Positions 51,870-60,584 of a DNA stretch of 64,000 nucleotides are shown piece after piece. The stretch is from positions 62,001-126,000 of the forward strand of contig JBMNFF010000010.1 of assembly GCA_050949165.1 (NCBI GenBank), written 5' to 3'. The stretch is from DAIOXA01 sp050949165. Its GTDB lineage: Bacteria; Bacillota; Proteinivoracia; UBA4975. A model generated the notes under the pieces. It was given only the letters and a program-made list of their open reading frames with translations. It did no database searches and was not told the origin of the DNA. Within the stretch, counting starts at the first letter, position 1. Every line of letters begins with the position of its first letter. The position numbers were made by a program, and so were the translations under genes.

Positions 51870-52767
51870 CCGGGTTCACCTCCTCATCGGGCCTGAACCC
51901 GTGTTTGTAAGTCACAAACAGCGTCAGGGCAAAGAAGACTGTAAAGATCATCTGAATCAGCGAAGATACCGCCACAATTATCACCAGAATGGGAGTGGCG
52001 ATGGCTATGCCCATGCGCAGGTATTTGAGAATGACGTCGGGGTTGGACCAGAAGGGGACTCGCACATCTCCTCTGTTCAGCAAGTTGATGGCGCCGGCTG
52101 GGTTGCCGCCTCCGCCGCCTCCTCCTCCGCCCCCCGCATAGGGATTGAGAAATGCCCGGCGGATTAAGTGCAGGGCGGTGACCGCCACCACATTGCGCCA
52201 GGCAAAGCGAAAGCTGTCCTTGACAGCCGCGACTACCCCCCGCTGGTTCCAGACCAGAGAGACCTTCCAGAACATGAGGAAGACACCCAGGGCGAGGCTG
52301 CCCACGGCGAAGCCGATGCTGAAGGTTATCAGCCCCAAGAGAACCCAGAGGGGCGACAAGAGAAGCACGGCCAGGGCAATGATCAGGTCGCCCAGGACAA
52401 AGGGCAGAAAGAATTTGCCCACGCCTGTCCAGAAAGACCCGGGCTGAACAGAGCCGGTCTGGACGGCGGATCTGTACATATTGTGTAGCCCCGCCTCCAC
52501 CAGGCGCACCAACAGCAGCCAGAGGACCAGGGCCAGCAGGCCCGCTCCCCCCGCCCTCAGCAACATGCCGAGCAAGGCCCGGGGATCGCTGCCGTACACC
52601 AGCATGTTTCGAAATTGCGGGCTGTTCACCAGCCCATAGGCCCAGACGCCGTACCCGCCCAACAGCGCCATCCTCACCAGGACCAGGGCAATCTGAGGGC
52701 CATACAGGTCTTTATTGGCCCGGTTGATGGCAAAGGCCTCCTTGAAGTAGTCGAAGAGCTTCAACAC
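51859..52767 (-). CDS. polytopic membrane protein with polyglycine linker
   Basis: 302 residues with about six helices. It shares its core with the downstream gene (see that entry). A run of ten Gly (AGG...GGNPAG, encoded near 52103-52137) interrupts the chain between the fourth helix and the last two, probably a flexible loop. The C-terminus is acidic (RPDEEVNPDVV). The 223 bases between it and the divergent ABC transporter genes must hold both promoters, but none is convincing. Confidence 0.75.
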   Translation of the reverse strand: MLKLFDYFKEAFAINRANKDLYGPQIALVLVRMALLGGYGVWAYGLVNSPQFRNMLVYGSDPRALLGMLLRAGGAGLLALVLWLLLVRLVEAGLHNMYRSAVQTGSVQPGSFWTGVGKFFLPFVLGDLIIALAVLLLSPLWVLLGLITFSIGFAVGSLALGVFLMFWKVSLVWNQRGVVAAVKDSFRFAWRNVVAVTALHLIRRAFLNPYAGGGGGGGGGGNPAGAINLLNRGDVRVPFWSNPDVILKYLRMGIAIATPILVIIVAVSSLIQMIFTVFFALTLFVTYKHGFRPDEEVNPDVV

Positions 52768-52990
52768 CGATTTGATAAAATCACCTCCTGCTTCCGCCGG
52801 CGGCGGAAGTAATCGTCATCCTGCCAGTGAAATCTCCAGCCCTTGTATGGTCGGGCCTGCTAATTATTTCGACATTACACTCCCATATCCTGCCCTGCCG
52901 CCGGGGAATAGTTTGAATAAGGCGAAAACCCCCTTGCCGGGTTCCCGATAATTCTATACACTTAAACTAGCATGGAAGGAGGGAGAAAAT

Positions 52991-53914
52991 ATGCACCAGA
53001 CAATTTTGGCGGTAAGGGGCCTGACCAGATACTTCAACGGCTTTGCCGCCGTCAACGACATCAGCTTTGAAGTGCGAAAGAATGAAATAATGGGCTTCCT
53101 AGGGCCCAACGGCGCCGGCAAGACCACGGCCATCCGGATGATTCTGGGGATCCTCGCCAAGAGCGCCGGGGAAGTGGAGTTTTTATTTGAAGGCACGCCC
53201 GGTCCCCTGAACAAGATGCGCATAGGCTACTTGCCTGAAGAGCGGGGGCTGTACGATGACGCCAGGGTCCTGGATTCCCTGGTCTACCTGGGCGCTCTCA
53301 AGGGTGTGGCCCCTGGCGAAGCCAAGAAACGGGCCGCTCAATGGCTGGAAGCAATGGGCCTGAAGGAATATGCCAACCATAAACTGGAGAAGCTCTCCAA
53401 GGGCATGCAGCAGAAGGTGCAGTTCATCGCCACCCTTCTGCACAAGCCAGAACTGGTGGTTCTGGACGAGCCCTTCTCGGGTCTGGATCCCATCAACCAG
53501 GACCTCTTTAAAGACCTGATCCTGCAGCTTCGGGATGAAGGAACCACCGTCCTCCTGTCCGCCCACCAGATGAATGTCGTCCAGGAGCTGTGTGACCGCA
53601 TCTTCCTCATCGACAAGGGCAAACCGGTGCTGTACGGGACCCTGGAAGAAATCCGCGATCAGCATGAGGAAAACAGCATTGAGCTCTCCTACAGCACAGA
53701 AAACGGCCTCATCGATTATCTGCGCAATCTGGACCACGCCCGGGAGCTTTCCATAAATGGCAATACCGTCACCTTGAAGCTTCATACCGAGGTCGAGCCC
53801 AATACCTTTGTCCAACAGGTCAGCCGGCTCTGCCAGCTCAAGGGCATTACCATCGCAAAGCCCAGTCTGCATGAAATCTTCATCGCCACCGTAGGCAGGA
53901 GGGATGCACAGTGA
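52991..53914 (+). CDS. ABC transporter ATP-binding protein, NatA-like
   Basis: 307 residues. Walker A GPNGAGKTT, signature LSKGMQQKV (a common variant in this group), Walker B VLDEPFSGLDP and H-loop LSAHQM. After the ATPase core comes a C-terminal domain of about 90 residues with a DUF4162-like pattern. This layout, with a permease of ABC-2 type next door, is that of sodium/drug exporters such as NatAB. The substrate is unknown. It overlaps the permease gene. Confidence 0.9.
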   Translation: MHQTILAVRGLTRYFNGFAAVNDISFEVRKNEIMGFLGPNGAGKTTAIRMILGILAKSAGEVEFLFEGTPGPLNKMRIGYLPEERGLYDDARVLDSLVYLGALKGVAPGEAKKRAAQWLEAMGLKEYANHKLEKLSKGMQQKVQFIATLLHKPELVVLDEPFSGLDPINQDLFKDLILQLRDEGTTVLLSAHQMNVVQELCDRIFLIDKGKPVLYGTLEEIRDQHEENSIELSYSTENGLIDYLRNLDHARELSINGNTVTLKLHTEVEPNTFVQQVSRLCQLKGITIAKPSLHEIFIATVGRRDAQ

Positions 53915-55116
53915 AGCGGGCAAATGTCAAGTCGGTTTTTAAGTGGGAGTTTAAAAAACATATAAAGAATCCGGTCTTCCTCATCTTTACCTTTCTACTG
54001 CCCGCCATCATCGCCCTGGCTGGTGTTCTACCCGGCTATATCATTGGCCGAACCAGTATCCAGCCCAAGGATCTCTGGGTTTTGGACGAAACCGGGCAAC
54101 TGGCGCCCCTTTTGGAAACTGCCCTGGCGGACTCCCGATTCGTCGTGGAATCGGTTCAGGGAGATATCCAGGAGTTGAAAGAGCAGGTGGGGGCAGGAGA
54201 AGCCGACGCCCTCCTCCACATCACCCAGGAGTCCCTGGCCACCGGGAGCATGCAATTGTATGCCAAAGAGCTGATGGACTTTAGCCGGAGTGAACTTGAA
54301 CAGATGCTGCAACCCGCCTTTACCCAGTACCGCCTCCAGGTTTCGGGCATCAGCCCCCAGGACTTTGCTTCCATCCTCACCCCCGCTTCAGTGCAAATAT
54401 TCTCTGTCAGCGGCGAGGAGGAGAACGCCCTGGCCTTCGCCATTCCCCTCTTCGTAGGCATGATTTTGTTCATTTCGGTGCTCTTCTCCGGTCAGGTGCT
54501 GATGCAGAGCGTGATCAAGGAAAAACGCAACCGCATCGTGGAGATCCTCCTCTCCTCCCTCTCGGCCGGCGAGTTGCTGGCGGGAAAGGTCCTGGCCTTC
54601 GGAGCTCTGACTTTGATCCAGGTTGCAATCTGGCTGGGCATGGGGCTGGGGGTGGCCGCCAGATTTGTGGATCTGAGCAGCCTGGGCCTGGATTACAACC
54701 TGCTCTTAAAGGCCCTGCCCTACTTTCTCCTGGGCTACCTGCTCCTGGCCACCCTCTTTGCCGCCCTGGCAGCAACCATGAAGGATGCCGAAAGCGGCAG
54801 CCAGGCCCACGGCCTGGTCATCATGATTCCCATGCTGCCCCTGATGTTGTCAGCGCCGATAATGATGGCCCCCAACGGCATCTTCGCCCGGGTTCTCAGC
54901 TACATTCCCATCTTCACCCCCGCCGCCATGCTCCTGCGGATTGGCGCCACCAATGTCCCCCTCTGGGAAGTGGCGGTGACGTCGGTCATCCTCCTGGTCT
55001 CCACCGCGTTGTTCCTAAGAGTAGGAGCCCGCATCTACCAAGGCAGCCTCTTGAAATTTGATGCCGCCGCTTCCTTCCGGGAGATTATGGCAATGGTCCG
55101 GAAGCGCGAATCGTAA
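53911..55116 (+). CDS. ABC-2 type transporter permease, NatB-like
   Basis: 401 residues, start GTG at 53911 overlapping the stop of the ATPase gene. One N-terminal helix (FLIFTFLLPAIIALAGVLPG), an extracellular domain of about 150 residues, then five or six helices starting IPLFVGMILFISVLFSGQVL, with the typical cytosolic SVIKEKRNRIVEILLSSLSA loop of ABC-2 and NatB permeases. It forms the transmembrane part of the exporter with the preceding ATPase. Confidence 0.89.
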   Translation: MKRANVKSVFKWEFKKHIKNPVFLIFTFLLPAIIALAGVLPGYIIGRTSIQPKDLWVLDETGQLAPLLETALADSRFVVESVQGDIQELKEQVGAGEADALLHITQESLATGSMQLYAKELMDFSRSELEQMLQPAFTQYRLQVSGISPQDFASILTPASVQIFSVSGEEENALAFAIPLFVGMILFISVLFSGQVLMQSVIKEKRNRIVEILLSSLSAGELLAGKVLAFGALTLIQVAIWLGMGLGVAARFVDLSSLGLDYNLLLKALPYFLLGYLLLATLFAALAATMKDAESGSQAHGLVIMIPMLPLMLSAPIMMAPNGIFARVLSYIPIFTPAAMLLRIGATNVPLWEVAVTSVILLVSTALFLRVGARIYQGSLLKFDAAASFREIMAMVRKRES

Positions 55117-55129
55117 CGGATAAAAATTA

Positions 55130-55152
55130 AACCGGGCGCCGCCCGGTTTTTC
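55130..55152 (+). terminator. terminator after the NatAB-like operon
   Basis: AACCGGGC/GCCCGGTT with a 3-base loop, followed by TTTTC, between convergent genes. Confidence 0.85.
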
Positions 55153-55634
55153 TATTGGGGTTGGTACCAGCCCTTTTCCTTCATGTAATTGAAGATGCCC
55201 TCCCCATGGCCCTGCTCTTCCTTCTGGATATGGTTGAGGGCTGCGCGGACATTGGTGTCCTGAAATTCGAAGATTGCCGTATCATAGGTCCCGGAAACGT
55301 ACTTCTCCGTCATCAGCATGTCGTTGCAGAGGGCTTCATCGCCCTTCTTGCCCTGGGGCAGACCGAACTGCGCCGGAGGGCCGGCTTGCTGCATCTGCTG
55401 CCCCTGTCCTCCTTGTTGCTGGCCCTGCTGCATGTTGGGGACCTGGCCTTGGAGAATCTGGTTGATGGTGTTGTAATGGTTCCGTTCCTGTTGGGCATAG
55501 GTGTTGAACATCTGCTTGAGCTGGGGATCGCCGGCCTGTTGAGCATAGGCGGTGTACTTCTGAATGCAGATTTCCTCGTGGGACAGCTGGTCCTGGAGCA
55601 GCATCCTTTCCTTCTGGCTGAGCTGCAATGGCAA
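55152..55634 (-). CDS. CotF-like spore coat protein
   Basis: 160 residues from a TTG at 55634, six bases after AGGAGGTG; a GTG at 55643 overlaps that site. The N-terminal half is helical (KERMLLQDQLSHEEICIQKY) and the C-terminal half has DMLMTEKYVSGTYDTAIFEF and VRAALNHIQKEEQGHGEGIF, both typical of the CotF family, with a ferritin-like helical bundle. A Gln/Gly-rich linker separates them. These proteins are found in the spore coat of Bacillus and Clostridium. It has no operon partner. Confidence 0.88.
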   Translation of the reverse strand: MPLQLSQKERMLLQDQLSHEEICIQKYTAYAQQAGDPQLKQMFNTYAQQERNHYNTINQILQGQVPNMQQGQQQGGQGQQMQQAGPPAQFGLPQGKKGDEALCNDMLMTEKYVSGTYDTAIFEFQDTNVRAALNHIQKEEQGHGEGIFNYMKEKGWYQPQ

Positions 55635-55684
55635 ATCTCTCACCTCCTGCCCTTAGTATCATGAAAAGGGCAGGGGATTATGCA

Positions 55685-55718
55685 GTTAACAAACAAGGTC
55701 CCCTGTTTGGGGACCTTG
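55685..55718 (-). terminator. terminator after degV
   Basis: CAAGGTCCCC/GGGGACCTTG with loop AAACA, followed by TTTGTT on the minus strand. Confidence 0.75.
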
Positions 55719-55729
55719 CCAATGCTTGC

Positions 55730-56590
55730 TCAGCGCATGGGGTTACCGTAAAAGAAGAGGGCAATACAGCCTTCACCGGTGTGGGTGCCGATTACCGCCC
55801 CAATCTCGCCAACGACAACCTGGGCAGCGCCGAATTTTTCCATGAGCAGGGCTGCCATCTCCGCGCCTGTTTCCGGATCGCGGGCATGGGAAACCCCCAT
55901 GATCTGCCCCCGGAGATCTGCCCCCTGCTTCTCAACTTCGGCTAACAGCTGAACCAGGGCTTTTTTCCGAGAGCGCACCTTGGTCAGGGGCGCAATCTTG
56001 CCATGTTCATCCAAATGGAGCACCGGTTTGATGTCCAGCAGCATTCCCAAGCCTCCCTGAAAGGCGCTGAGACGCCCACCCTTGACAAGGTTTTCCAGGG
56101 TATCGATGGTGAAGATGGAACGCAGGCGGGAAATCTTTTCCCGCAGGTGGGAAAGTATATCCCGAAGGTCCTTTCCCGCTTCCGCCAGGCGGGCAGCCTC
56201 CAGGACCAGCAGGCCTTGACCTATCGAGGCGGCCAGGGTATCCACCACCGCAACCCGTTCCTGGTCTTGCAACATGCCCCGGGCGGTAATGGCGCTGCTA
56301 TAGGTGCCGCTGAGGCCGGAAGACAGGGTTAAACAGAGGACGTCCTTTCCCTGGGCCAGGAGGTCCTCAAACAATTCCAGATAGGTCCCCGGAGTGGGCT
56401 GGGAAGTGCTGGGCAGGACCTTCTCGGTCCTCAGCAGAGGATAAAAGGCGTCTGGCCCAATGTCCTCGCCGTCCTTATATGTCTCGCCCTTCCAGTTTAC
56501 GTACAGGGGGACGACTATTATCTGGTGGCGTTCTACAACCTCTCGGGGGAGGTCCGCTGCACTATCGGTCACCAAAGCTACTTTGGGCAA
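55730..56590 (-). CDS. DegV-family fatty-acid-binding protein
   Basis: 286 residues, the usual DegV length. VALVTDSAADLP, LYVNWKGETYKDGEDI, PSTSQPTPGTYLELF, LSSGLSGTYSSA and LVKGGRLS are the conserved segments lining the fatty-acid pocket. In Gram-positives these proteins (FakB) present fatty acids to the kinase FakA for phosphorylation; no fakA is in the window. It follows the ferredoxin gene by about 40 bases on the same strand. Confidence 0.93.
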   Translation of the reverse strand: MPKVALVTDSAADLPREVVERHQIIVVPLYVNWKGETYKDGEDIGPDAFYPLLRTEKVLPSTSQPTPGTYLELFEDLLAQGKDVLCLTLSSGLSGTYSSAITARGMLQDQERVAVVDTLAASIGQGLLVLEAARLAEAGKDLRDILSHLREKISRLRSIFTIDTLENLVKGGRLSAFQGGLGMLLDIKPVLHLDEHGKIAPLTKVRSRKKALVQLLAEVEKQGADLRGQIMGVSHARDPETGAEMAALLMEKFGAAQVVVGEIGAVIGTHTGEGCIALFFYGNPMR

Positions 56591-56631
56591 ATCGACACCT
56601 CCATGGGTTAAATAACCTGCCTGGCGGGCCT

Positions 56632-56829
56632 TTACTCTTTATCCAGAATAGCTTCGGTGGGGCAAGCCTCCTGGGCCTCCCGGGCGTCCTCTTCCAGATC
56701 TTCGGGAACCGGGTCGACGATGACATGAGCCTTTTCGTCATCGTTCCAGTCGAAGACATCGGGGCAGAGGGCAATGCAAGCTCCGCAACTAATGCATAAA
56801 TCCTGATCCACATACAACCTCACGGCCAT
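56632..56829 (-). CDS. small 4Fe-4S ferredoxin
   Basis: 65 residues, start ATG at 56829 behind GAGGAGG. Cys12, Cys15 and Cys18 (CISCGAC) plus the late Cys in EACPTEAI (Cys56) bind one cluster; an extra Cys22 (ALCP) is present. The chain is acidic, as expected for a ferredoxin. It is a low-potential electron carrier; one candidate partner is the 2-oxoacid:ferredoxin oxidoreductase about 5 kb away. Confidence 0.9.
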   Translation of the reverse strand: MAVRLYVDQDLCISCGACIALCPDVFDWNDDEKAHVIVDPVPEDLEEDAREAQEACPTEAILDKE

Positions 56830-57053
56830 ATAAAAAACCTCCTCATCGGTATTTACGCAGTTAATATAGCCCCTGGCAAGCGCTTTATTCCTCTCATCCG
56901 GAGCTAAGGGAAACTGCGTATGAGTATATTGTATAGAAAAACCTGAAAAATGGAAGGGGTTGGGGTAAATTTAATATACTCGTTTCCGCCCCGGGTCCAG
57001 GGCTGTTATGCCCCGGAAAGTATGGTAGTATTACAAGTACTGGAGGGTTTTCT

Positions 57054-58304
57054 ATGGAAAGAGATATTGAAACCGCAGTTGCCGTCGCCCTTTGGCGCCA
57101 GGGGGGGAGCGAAGAGGAGAAACTGAGCTTTTCCGAGCTCTACAGCCTGGCGGAAACCGCCGGAGTGCAGGTAGTGGAAGGCTTTACCCAAAATCGGGGC
57201 GATGTGGATATGCGCTACTTCGTCGGCCCGGGCAAGGCCCAGGAAATTGGCCAATATGTAGCGGAAAATGGGATTGAGACTGTAATCTTTGACGGCGAGC
57301 TGTCTCCTTCCCAGGTCCACAATCTTGAGCGCCTCATCCCTGCCAAGATCATCGACCGCAGCGAACTGATCCTGGACATCTTTGCCCAGAGGGCCACCAG
57401 CAGAGCGGGGAAACTCCAGGTGGAACTGGCCCAGCTCAAGTACCAGCTCCCCAAGCTCCTGGGCAGAGGTCGGGATCTTTCCCGCCTGGCCGGGGGCATC
57501 GGCACCCGGGGCCCGGGGGAAACCAAGCTGGAAGTGGACCGGCGACGGATTCGCCAACGGGTGCAGGTGCTGGAGCGACAGATTAAGGAGCTGGAAAAAC
57601 ACCGGACCCTGCTCCGCAAACAGCGAGAGCGCCGGGGGGTGTTTCAGGTGGCCCTGGTGGGCTATACCAACAGCGGCAAGTCAACCCTGCTCAACCGGTT
57701 GACCCAGGCCGACTCCTTTGCCGCCGATGCCCTCTTTGCCACCCTTGATCCCCTCACCCGCAAGCTGGAGACCAGGAAAAATACCATGGTCATCAGCGAT
57801 ACCGTGGGCTTTATCAGCGGCCTCCCCCACCACCTCATCGCCGCATTCCAGGCAACCCTGGAGGTTGTGGTCCATGCCGACCTGCTCATCCACGTCATCG
57901 ACGTCTCTCACCCCAGCGTGGACTTGCAGATAGATCAGGTGAACCGCGTGCTGGAACGCTTGAATTGCCTGGACAAAGAGCGAATTATCGCCGCCAACAA
58001 AATTGACCTGGTTCCAGAGCAAGTTGTCCAGAGCTTAAGGACAAGGTTTCGCGATGTCGCCCTGGTCCCGATTTCCGCCGCCACCGGCGCCAATATCGAT
58101 ACCCTGGTAGAGGAAATCGAAAAACACACGGAGCCCTGGGTTAAATTTAAGGCTCTGCTGCCCCTCAAGGTCTTTGGCCGCCTCAGCGCAACCAATCCCG
58201 GAAGCATAAAGCCTTTGGAGTTTTCCGGCGACCATGTCCGGGTGGAAGCAGAACTGCCCCAGGGGGCAGCTGCCGCCCTGGAGCAGTACATTCTGAAAGA
58301 ATAG
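57054..58304 (+). CDS. hflX: GTPase HflX
   Basis: 416 residues. The N-terminal HflX domain (DVDMRYFVGPGKAQEIGQYV, SPSQVHNLERL, GRGRDLSRLAGGIGTRGPGE, then TKLEVDRRRI) precedes a coiled-coil helix and a GTPase domain with G1 GYTNSGKST, G3 DTVGFI and G4 NKID. HflX binds the large ribosomal subunit and splits stalled or hibernating ribosomes under stress. Start ATG behind GGAGGG. It stands alone on the plus strand. Confidence 0.95.
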   Translation: MERDIETAVAVALWRQGGSEEEKLSFSELYSLAETAGVQVVEGFTQNRGDVDMRYFVGPGKAQEIGQYVAENGIETVIFDGELSPSQVHNLERLIPAKIIDRSELILDIFAQRATSRAGKLQVELAQLKYQLPKLLGRGRDLSRLAGGIGTRGPGETKLEVDRRRIRQRVQVLERQIKELEKHRTLLRKQRERRGVFQVALVGYTNSGKSTLLNRLTQADSFAADALFATLDPLTRKLETRKNTMVISDTVGFISGLPHHLIAAFQATLEVVVHADLLIHVIDVSHPSVDLQIDQVNRVLERLNCLDKERIIAANKIDLVPEQVVQSLRTRFRDVALVPISAATGANIDTLVEEIEKHTEPWVKFKALLPLKVFGRLSATNPGSIKPLEFSGDHVRVEAELPQGAAAALEQYILKE

Positions 58305-58337
58305 ACAAAACAAGGGGGCCTTACGGTCCCCCTGTGC

Positions 58338-58364
58338 AAGGGCGGGGATTCCCGCCCTTATTTT
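58338..58364 (+). terminator. terminator after hflX, possibly bidirectional
   Basis: AAGGGCGGG/CCCGCCCTT with loop GATT, followed by ATTTTG. A second imperfect stem (58312-58333) lies before it. Both may also serve the convergent gene. Confidence 0.75.
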
Positions 58365-58372
58365 GCGAGACG

Positions 58373-59269
58373 CTAGCGGCTCGGAGCGGCGTTCTTGATG
58401 CCCAGCAATTGCAAGCGCCCGGGCAGAACGTCGATCTTAACAGGAAGTTGCGGGCCATATTCACCGTCGATGTCAGTGGCCACATCCTTGGGACCGGAGA
58501 CTTCAAGGTTGGCGGCCTTGGCATAGAGGACGGCGGGATGGTGGAGGTGCTCTCCCCGGAAGACGCCAAAGAAGATCCCGGCCATTTCCGAGATGGAACA
58601 TTCCCGGATGGCGATGATGTCCAGGCACCCGTCGTTGAGGTCGGCATCGGGAGCCAGGTTGCGGAAGCCACCGGCGCTGGAGCTGTTAATGGCCAAAAAG
58701 AGCAGGCAGTTAAAGCTGTCCTCGATATCCCCCCTTAAGGTCAGGGTAAAGGGGGCAATTTTGGGCAACTGACCGACGCTGTGCAGATAGTAGGCCAGCA
58801 TCCCCAACTGATCTTTATAGGCTCGCTCCACCTCATGGGAGGCCTTGATGATTTGCCCGGCGCTGAAGACGTTGACAAAGCAGCGTTCGCCAATCCGACC
58901 GACATCCACAGGTCCCACATTTTCGGCCTCGATGAACTTCATGAGGGTTTCGGGATTGGTGGTCAGTCCCAGCGAATCGGCAAAGTCATTGGAAGTTCCA
59001 AAGGGCAGGATGCCCAGGGGAATGTTGAGATCGTTTTCTACCATGGCATCCACGGTTATCTGCAAGGTGCCGTCCCCTCCGCAGGCAACCACGATCGAAT
59101 TGTCCCTAAGGCCGGTGAACATCCGGCGGGAATCCGCTCTTTGGCCGCTGAGTCGGTACAGGCTTACGCGGAAACCGCGGCGCTGGGCAAGTTCTGTAAG
59201 CTTGTCGAGACGGGAGATAAATCTCCCCCGCCGAGATAAGGGATTGTAGACAACCCTCATTTCTCGCAT
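58373..59269 (-). CDS. diacylglycerol/lipid kinase family protein (YegS/DgkB-like)
   Basis: 298 residues. The catalytic-domain signature ACGGDGTLQ lies near residue 63, followed by PLGILPFGTSNDFADSLGL and later NVFSAGQ, DADLNDGCLDI and DIDGEYG. These are hallmarks of the DagK-catalytic fold, whose bacterial members phosphorylate diacylglycerol or related lipids. The start could also be the ATG nine bases further in (59260). It is convergent with hflX. Confidence 0.9.
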   Translation of the reverse strand: MREMRVVYNPLSRRGRFISRLDKLTELAQRRGFRVSLYRLSGQRADSRRMFTGLRDNSIVVACGGDGTLQITVDAMVENDLNIPLGILPFGTSNDFADSLGLTTNPETLMKFIEAENVGPVDVGRIGERCFVNVFSAGQIIKASHEVERAYKDQLGMLAYYLHSVGQLPKIAPFTLTLRGDIEDSFNCLLFLAINSSSAGGFRNLAPDADLNDGCLDIIAIRECSISEMAGIFFGVFRGEHLHHPAVLYAKAANLEVSGPKDVATDIDGEYGPQLPVKIDVLPGRLQLLGIKNAAPSR

Positions 59270-59411
59270 TGCCTTTCCCCCTTTAGCTTGGAACTGCTCT
59301 CACAATAATATATTCGGGAATTGAACAAGCATACTTTTTCAATTTCCCCAAATGGGGCTTTCTCCCTCTGAAAGGCAGCGGGCCTTACAGAGCCAGCCCT
59401 GCTCCAACTGC

Positions 59412-60491
59412 TTAAGGCGTGGCCCCTTGGCTGCGGAGAATGTCTTTAAGACCCCGGGTAAATCGCACCTCGCCATCGGGCATGACCCACAAAGCTTCCA
59501 CCCCGTCCAGGCTGTCCGCCAATTCTCTGCTCTCCTCATAGGGCAGCAGGAACAACTCGGTGGAGAGCAGGTCGGCGTACCCGGAATCCCTGGTGACCAC
59601 AGTTATTGCCCGATATTGGGTGGCCGGCATCAGGGTATCGGGGTCAATGAGGTGGTGGTAGCGCTTACCGTCCACATAGTAATAGCGCTGGTAATCTCCG
59701 CTGGAAACCACCGATGCGTCGTTAATATAGACCATATCCAAGTCCCTGTCCTCGGCGAAGAGGAAACTGTCAGGGTCAAAGATTCCGATGCCCCAACGCT
59801 CTCGCTTGCCGTCCAAGGGTTTGCCGATGGTCCGAATATTGCCTCCGGAATTGATGGCGCCGGATTTGAGTCCTGCGGCTTCCAGCTCCCGGGCCACCAG
59901 TTCGGTGGCATACCCCTTGGCAACCGCCCCCACATCCAGGCGCATGCGGGAGTCGGCCAGAAACACCGTGCTGTTTTCTCTGTCGATGATTACAGAGCTT
60001 ATGTCGGTGTGTTTGGCGGCCTCCTCCAGTTCCTCCCGGGAAGGCAGCCGGGCATTGGCCGGATCAAAACCCGCCTCCTCCCGATACTGGTGCCATAGGT
60101 ACAGAACCGGGCCCAGGGCTATGTTGGTCTTGCGCCCCGACAGGGCCCAATCCCGGGCCAGAACCAGCAGGTCAATGATCAAGGGATCTACCTGAACAGG
60201 CTGCCGGCCTGCCATGTCGTTGATGGTCTTGAGGTTGTTGACGCCCGGGTAATTATTGTAAATATCGAAGAGCTGGTGGAGCTCCCGGAAGCGGTCCCGG
60301 GCAAGCTGAAAATAGGCATCGAACTCGGCCTGGTCCCTGGCATACGCCACCAGGGTTATCACGGTGTTAAAGGAATCCAGCATGCTGTCGGAATACAGTG
60401 TGTACTCCGGCGCCGGCTTCTGCCAAAAGCAACCGGACACCAGCAGGGAAATTATCAGAATTGTGGTAAGACCTCCAGAGATACTGCGCAT
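59412..60491 (-). CDS. apbE: FAD:protein FMN transferase ApbE, lipoprotein form
   Basis: 359 residues from the ATG at 60491; in-frame starts further upstream have poorer sites. A lipoprotein signal ends LLVSGC. The ApbE domain shows DSFNTVITLVAY, NDMAGRQPVQVDPLI, ALGPVLYLWH, LDVGAVAKGYATELVARELE, NSGGNIRTIG and a C-terminal SGDYQRYY/HHLIDPDT. The enzyme moves FMN from FAD onto Thr or Ser of target proteins outside the membrane. The gene just upstream on the same strand encodes a two-repeat lipoprotein that may be its substrate. Confidence 0.92.
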   Translation of the reverse strand: MRSISGGLTTILIISLLVSGCFWQKPAPEYTLYSDSMLDSFNTVITLVAYARDQAEFDAYFQLARDRFRELHQLFDIYNNYPGVNNLKTINDMAGRQPVQVDPLIIDLLVLARDWALSGRKTNIALGPVLYLWHQYREEAGFDPANARLPSREELEEAAKHTDISSVIIDRENSTVFLADSRMRLDVGAVAKGYATELVARELEAAGLKSGAINSGGNIRTIGKPLDGKRERWGIGIFDPDSFLFAEDRDLDMVYINDASVVSSGDYQRYYYVDGKRYHHLIDPDTLMPATQYRAITVVTRDSGYADLLSTELFLLPYEESRELADSLDGVEALWVMPDGEVRFTRGLKDILRSQGATP

Positions 60492-60530
60492 TCTTCCCAT
60501 CCTCAAATCCAGGTTGTACTGGTATTTTAG

Positions 60531-60566
60531 CAAAAAATCACTCCCCCTGCCAGGAGGAGTGATTTT
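60531..60566 (-). terminator. terminator between the two-repeat lipoprotein gene and apbE
   Basis: AAAATCACTCC/GGAGTGATTTT stem followed by TTTTTGC on the minus strand, just after the lipoprotein stop. It probably limits read-through into apbE. Confidence 0.85.
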
Positions 60567-60584
60567 ATCTGGACGAAGGTTCAG

